Of a stretch of 50,738 nt of DNA, positions 47,392-50,738 are shown piece by piece. This DNA comes from Micromonospora yasonensis (GTDB lineage Bacteria > Actinomycetota > Actinomycetes > Mycobacteriales > Micromonosporaceae), in the NCBI RefSeq assembly GCF_026013475.1, contig NZ_JAPDPH010000024.1:1-50738 (forward strand), read 5' to 3'. Below the pieces are notes generated by a model. That model did no database searches. It was not told the origin of the DNA and was given only the letters and a program-made list of their open reading frames with translations. The position numbers and the translations under genes are program-made. Within the stretch, counting starts at the first letter, position 1. The number at the start of each line of letters is the position of its first letter.

Positions 47392-48678
47392 GTGAGCACC
47401 CTTCGCCCCGCGCTGCTGACCGACCACTACGAGCTGACCATGGTCAGCGCCGCCCTGCGGGACGGCACCGCCGACCGCAGCTGCGTCTTCGAGGTGTTCA
47501 CCCGGCGCCTGCCGGCGGGCCGGCGCTACGGCGTGGTCGCCGGGACCGCCCGGCTGGTCGACCTGATCCGGGAGTTCCGGTTCGACGCCGAGGAGGTCGA
47601 CTTCCTGCGCCGCACCGGAGTGGTGGACGACCGGGCCGCGGAGTGGCTCACCAACTACCGCTTCACCGGCGACGTCGACGGGTACGCCGAGGGCGAGTTG
47701 TTCTTCCCCGGCTCACCGATCCTCACCGTCTCCGGCACCTTCGCCGAGTGCGTGGTGCTGGAGACGCTGGTGCTGTCGGTGCTCAACCACGACTGCGCGG
47801 TCGCCGCGGCGGCCGCCCGGATGGTCACCGCCGCCCGCGGCCGGGCGCTGATCGAGATGGGTTCCCGCCGGGCGCACGAGGGGGCGGCGGTGGCCGCGGC
47901 GCGGGCGGCGTACCTGGCCGGGTTCCGGTTCACCTCCAACCTGGCCGCCGGGCAGCAGTACGGCATTCCCACCGCCGGCACCGCCGCGCACGCGTTCACC
48001 CTGCTGCACGACGACGAGCGGGCGGCGTTCGCCTCGCAGGTCGCCACGCTGGGCAAGGACACCACGCTGCTGGTCGACACGTACGACATCAGCCAGGGCA
48101 TCCGGAACGCGATCGAGATCGCCGGGCCGGAGCTGCGGGCGATCCGGATCGACTCCGGTGACCTGACCGTCATCGCCCAGCAGTCCCGGGAGCTGCTCGA
48201 CTCGCTCGGGGCCACCGAGACGAAGATCATCGTCTCGGGTGACCTGGACGAGTACGCCATCGCCACGCTCGCCGCCGAGCCGGTCGACATGTACGGCGCG
48301 GGCACGGCCGTGGTGACCGGCTCCGGCGCGCCGACCGCCGGACTGGTCTACAAGCTGGTCGAGGTGGCGGGGCGGCCGGTGGTCAAGCGCTCCGAGCAGA
48401 AGGCCACCATCGGCGGCCGGAAGGTGGCCGTACGCCGGCACAAGCCGACCGGCACCGCCACCGAGGAGGTCATCGTGCCGCAGGGCGTACCGGACCGGCA
48501 GCCCAACGACCGGCTGCTCCAGCGCTCGTTCATCGTGGCGGGCGAACCGGTGGCGCTGCCCACCCTCGACGAGTCACGGGAACACCTGCGGCAGTGCCTG
48601 ATCTCCATTCCCTGGGAGGGCCTGAAGCTCTCCGGCGGCGACCCGGCCATCCCGGTGACCGTCGTACCCGCGACCTGA
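47392..48678 (+). CDS. pncB: Nicotinate phosphoribosyltransferase
   Basis: Converts nicotinate and PRPP to nicotinate mononucleotide (Preiss-Handler NAD salvage). The 428-residue protein (GTG start, GGAGG upstream) begins LRPALLTDHYELTMVSAALRDG. It has VFEVFTRRLPAGRRYGVVAG, GSRRAHEGAAVAAARAAYLAGF and LVDTYDISQGIRNAI. The RIDSGDL motif binds phosphoribose. It is followed after 12 bases by the nicotinamidase gene, which supplies its substrate. Confidence 0.95.
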   Translation: MSTLRPALLTDHYELTMVSAALRDGTADRSCVFEVFTRRLPAGRRYGVVAGTARLVDLIREFRFDAEEVDFLRRTGVVDDRAAEWLTNYRFTGDVDGYAEGELFFPGSPILTVSGTFAECVVLETLVLSVLNHDCAVAAAAARMVTAARGRALIEMGSRRAHEGAAVAAARAAYLAGFRFTSNLAAGQQYGIPTAGTAAHAFTLLHDDERAAFASQVATLGKDTTLLVDTYDISQGIRNAIEIAGPELRAIRIDSGDLTVIAQQSRELLDSLGATETKIIVSGDLDEYAIATLAAEPVDMYGAGTAVVTGSGAPTAGLVYKLVEVAGRPVVKRSEQKATIGGRKVAVRRHKPTGTATEEVIVPQGVPDRQPNDRLLQRSFIVAGEPVALPTLDESREHLRQCLISIPWEGLKLSGGDPAIPVTVVPAT

Positions 48679-48690
48679 GGAGGCCCCGGC

Positions 48691-49272
48691 ATGGGCAACG
48701 CGTTGATCATCGTGGACGTGCAGAACGACTTCTGCGAGGGCGGCTCGCTGGCCGTGGCCGGCGGGGCGGGCGTGGCAGCCGGCATCTCCCGGCTGCTCGC
48801 CGCCGAGCCGGACCGCTGGGACCATGTGGTGGCGACGAAGGACTACCACATCGACCCCGGGCCGCACTTCGGCAACCCGCCGGACTACGTCGACTCCTGG
48901 CCCCGGCACTGCGTGGTGGGCACCGCCGGGTCGGAGTTCCACCCCGACCTGGACACCGACCGGGTCGAGGCGATCTTCCACAAGGGCGAGCATGCCGCCG
49001 CGTACTCCGGTTTCGAGGGGCACGCCGAGGACGGCGAATGCCTGGCCGACTGGCTACGCCGGCACGACGTCGACCGGGTCGACCTGGTCGGGATCGCCAC
49101 CGACCACTGCGTCCGGGCGACCGCGCTGGACGCCGCCGGCGAGGGCTTCCGTACCACCGTGCTGCTGGACCTCACCGCCGCCGTGGCGCCCGAGACGCTG
49201 GACGTGGCGCTGCGGGCGCTCGACGCTGCCGGCGTCACCATGGTCGGCGAGCCTGTGATCCGGACCGCTTGA
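48691..49272 (+). CDS. pncA: Nicotinamidase (isochorismatase-family)
   Basis: Hydrolyses nicotinamide to nicotinate. The 193-residue protein has the catalytic triad Asp9 (IIVDVQNDF), Lys98 (FHKGEH) and Cys140 (ATDHCVRAT). The metal ligands Asp51, His53, His59 and His73 match the spacing in mycobacterial PncA (Asp49, His51, His57, His71). It forms a two-step salvage unit with the upstream pncB. GAGGAG precedes the ATG. Confidence 0.93.
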   Translation: MGNALIIVDVQNDFCEGGSLAVAGGAGVAAGISRLLAAEPDRWDHVVATKDYHIDPGPHFGNPPDYVDSWPRHCVVGTAGSEFHPDLDTDRVEAIFHKGEHAAAYSGFEGHAEDGECLADWLRRHDVDRVDLVGIATDHCVRATALDAAGEGFRTTVLLDLTAAVAPETLDVALRALDAAGVTMVGEPVIRTA

Positions 49273-49336
49273 CCAGGTAATTGGTTGCGGCTGTCGTAGC
49301 CCCGGTCGAGGATGTCGGCCGGAGGTACGGACCGTC

Positions 49337-50545
49337 GTGAACTTGAAGCCTTACCGGGAGGCGCTCGCCCTGCCCGGTCTCCGGTCGTTGCTGCTGGTCT
49401 CGGTGCTGGCCCGCGTCCCACTCACCGCGACCGGGGTGACGCTCACCTTCCACGTCGTGCTCGACCTCGGCCGGGGCTACGGCGCCGCCGGCCTGGTCGG
49501 CGCCGCGTCGACCGTCGGCGCCGCGCTCGGCTCCCCGCTGCTCGGCCGGCTGGTCGACCGGCGCGGGTTGCGCCCGGTGCTGCTGCTGACCACCCTCGCC
49601 GAGGGCGTCTTCTGGGCCAGCGCCCCGACCCTGTCGTACCCGGTGCTGCTGCCGACGGCCTTCCTGGCCGGGCTGCTCGCCCTGCCGGTCTTCTCGGTGG
49701 TCCGCCAGTCGGTGGCGGCGCTGGTGCCGGCCGAGCGGCGCCGCCCGGCGTACGCGCTGGACTCGATGTCGGTGGAGCTGTCGTTCATGGTCGGCCCGGC
49801 GCTGGCCGTGGCCCTCGCCACGACCCTCTCCCCGCGCATCACCATGTGGGCGGTCGGGGCCGGGATCGTCGCCTCCGGGATCGGGTTCTGGCTGCTCGAC
49901 CCGCCCACCCGCAGCGCCGACGAGCCGGTCGGCCCGCACCGCAAGGTCCCGCGCCGCGAGTGGCTCACCCCCCGGCTGCTCGCCGTGCTGGCGGTGAGCC
50001 TGGCCGCCACCCTGGTGCTCGGCGGCACCGACGTCGCGGTGGTCGCCGTGCTACGGGCCGGCGGCGAGGTCGGGTGGACCGGTGCCGTGCTGACCGCCTG
50101 GGCGGTGGCCTCGCTGGTGGGCGGCTTCGCGTACGGGGCGGTCACCCGCTCGCTCTCGCCGCTGGCCCTGATGGCGACGCTCAGCCTCACCACGATCCCG
50201 GTCGGGCTGGGCGGGGCGCACTGGTGGCTGCTCTGCCTCGCACTCGTCCCGGCCGGCGCCCTCTGCGCACCCACCATCGCCTCGACCTCGGACGCGGTGA
50301 GCCGGCTCGCCCCGGCCGGCGTACGCGGCGAGGCGATGGGCCTGCACGGCTCGGCGGTCACCGTCGGCATCGCCCTCGGCGCGCCGCTCGCCGGTGCGGT
50401 GATCGACGCGTCGGCCCCGGCATGGGGCTTCGCGGTCACTGGCGCGATCGGCGTCCTGGTGGCCCTGGCGGTGCTCCCCGTCGAACTGCGCCACCGCCGC
50501 CAGCCCATCACCCCCACACCGGACCCGGAGCTGGCCCCCGCCTGA
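49337..50545 (+). CDS. MFS transporter (efflux-type)
   Basis: A 402-residue membrane protein with about 12 hydrophobic helices. The loop between helices 2 and 3 has the MFS motif LLGRLVDRRGLRPVL (G-x3-D-R-x-G-R-R-like). Half-way there is a hydrophilic central loop near 190-215 (RSADEPVGPHRKVPRREW). The GTG start follows an ACGGACCGTC sequence without a clear ribosome site. The substrate is unknown. The gene is 64 bases after pncA, which could mean a shared or separate transcript. Confidence 0.85.
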   Translation: MNLKPYREALALPGLRSLLLVSVLARVPLTATGVTLTFHVVLDLGRGYGAAGLVGAASTVGAALGSPLLGRLVDRRGLRPVLLLTTLAEGVFWASAPTLSYPVLLPTAFLAGLLALPVFSVVRQSVAALVPAERRRPAYALDSMSVELSFMVGPALAVALATTLSPRITMWAVGAGIVASGIGFWLLDPPTRSADEPVGPHRKVPRREWLTPRLLAVLAVSLAATLVLGGTDVAVVAVLRAGGEVGWTGAVLTAWAVASLVGGFAYGAVTRSLSPLALMATLSLTTIPVGLGGAHWWLLCLALVPAGALCAPTIASTSDAVSRLAPAGVRGEAMGLHGSAVTVGIALGAPLAGAVIDASAPAWGFAVTGAIGVLVALAVLPVELRHRRQPITPTPDPELAPA

Positions 50546-50607
50546 CCTCGCCCCGCCCTGACCCCGACCCGGGGCCGCCGGGCCTGGCCCACCTCCTCCA
50601 CCCAAGC

Positions 50608-50670
50608 GTTGATCAAGGGGTTTGCGTCAGAATTCGCCGCCCGGATCCTGACGCAAACGCCTTGATCAAC
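50608..50670. repeat. Long inverted repeat with 23-base arms
   Basis: Arms at 50608-50630 and 50648-50670 are complementary at 22 of 23 positions. The arms begin GTTGATCAAGG and include GTTTGCGTCAG, with a 17-base loop. It lies 63 bases after the MFS stop, so it could act as a terminator. The sequence also resembles a repetitive palindromic element recalled from Micromonospora genomes. Confidence 0.8.
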
Positions 50671-50738
50671 TGGGCCGGGGGCGGGGGCTGCCCGCGGGCC
50701 GGGGTGGGGTGATGAAGTCCATGGTGGACGGCGCGGTC

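Overview
The window is about 70% or more G+C, uses many GTG starts and has genes packed with 1-4 base overlaps. The gene set (Tat- and Sec-exported glycosidases, an FxSxx-type peptide system, the hut operon with an RpiR regulator, cysM-cysO-mec, clpS-DUF2017) points to a filamentous actinomycete. The closest match by recollection is Micromonospora or another Micromonosporaceae; this was not tested by any search. No rRNA, tRNA, CRISPR array, insertion sequence or replication origin was seen.

Layout. (1) 5-4336, minus strand: a secreted chitin/chitosan-oligomer pair, a GH20 hexosaminidase followed by a GH2 exo-glucosaminidase, with a palindromic candidate operator upstream. (2) 4579-11490, plus strand: an accessory block. 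It holds a small trypsin-co-occurring-domain protein and a 1147-residue trypsin-like protease/P-loop NTPase/TPR protein. These are followed by a short peptide ending FGSAA, a radical-SAM/SPASM maturase with a C-terminal HExxH domain, and the first half of an AAC(3)-type acetyltransferase. (3) 11376-26117: a rhamnose and exopolysaccharide locus with rmlB, rmlA and rmlC intact. rmlD is cut off exactly where the acetyltransferase is cut off, so the two genes run head-on into one recombination junction near 11490. The locus continues with four glycosyltransferases, a flippase, a polymerase, a chain-length regulator with a ruined kinase site, and a DUF1800/DUF1501 pair. (4) 26196-28013, minus: a membrane protein that looks like a degenerate kinase lobe joined to a degenerate protease. 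(5) 28154-35922: histidine utilisation, regulator-hutU-M20 amidohydrolase-hutF-hutI-hutH, translationally coupled, with a palindrome inside the candidate promoter. (6) 35941-44507, minus: housekeeping genes rdgB, rph, a decayed glycosyltransferase next to an intact one, an MBL hydrolase, cysM, cysO, mec, DUF2017, clpS and a GTPase-like protein. (7) 44697-50545, plus: a large LuxR-family ATPase regulator, pncB, pncA and an MFS transporter, then a long perfect-looking hairpin at the right end.

How the genes work together. The glycosidase pair would release GlcNAc and GlcN from chitin or chitosan oligomers. The rml genes supply dTDP-rhamnose to the exopolysaccharide glycosyltransferases, although the last reductase must come from elsewhere because this copy is broken. 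HutH, HutU, HutI and HutF convert histidine to N-formylglutamate, and the M20 enzyme is the likely last step. CysM, CysO and Mec form the protein-thiocarboxylate route to cysteine. PncA and PncB salvage nicotinamide.

The most unusual items are the protease-NTPase-TPR/FxSxx peptide block; a CysO carrier with a 33-residue tail after its functional GlyGly, made of a 30-bp tandem repeat; the AAC(3)/rmlD junction; a kinase-dead BY-kinase fusion; and a pseudokinase/pseudoprotease membrane protein. Functions are assigned by reading motifs, with no database searches.
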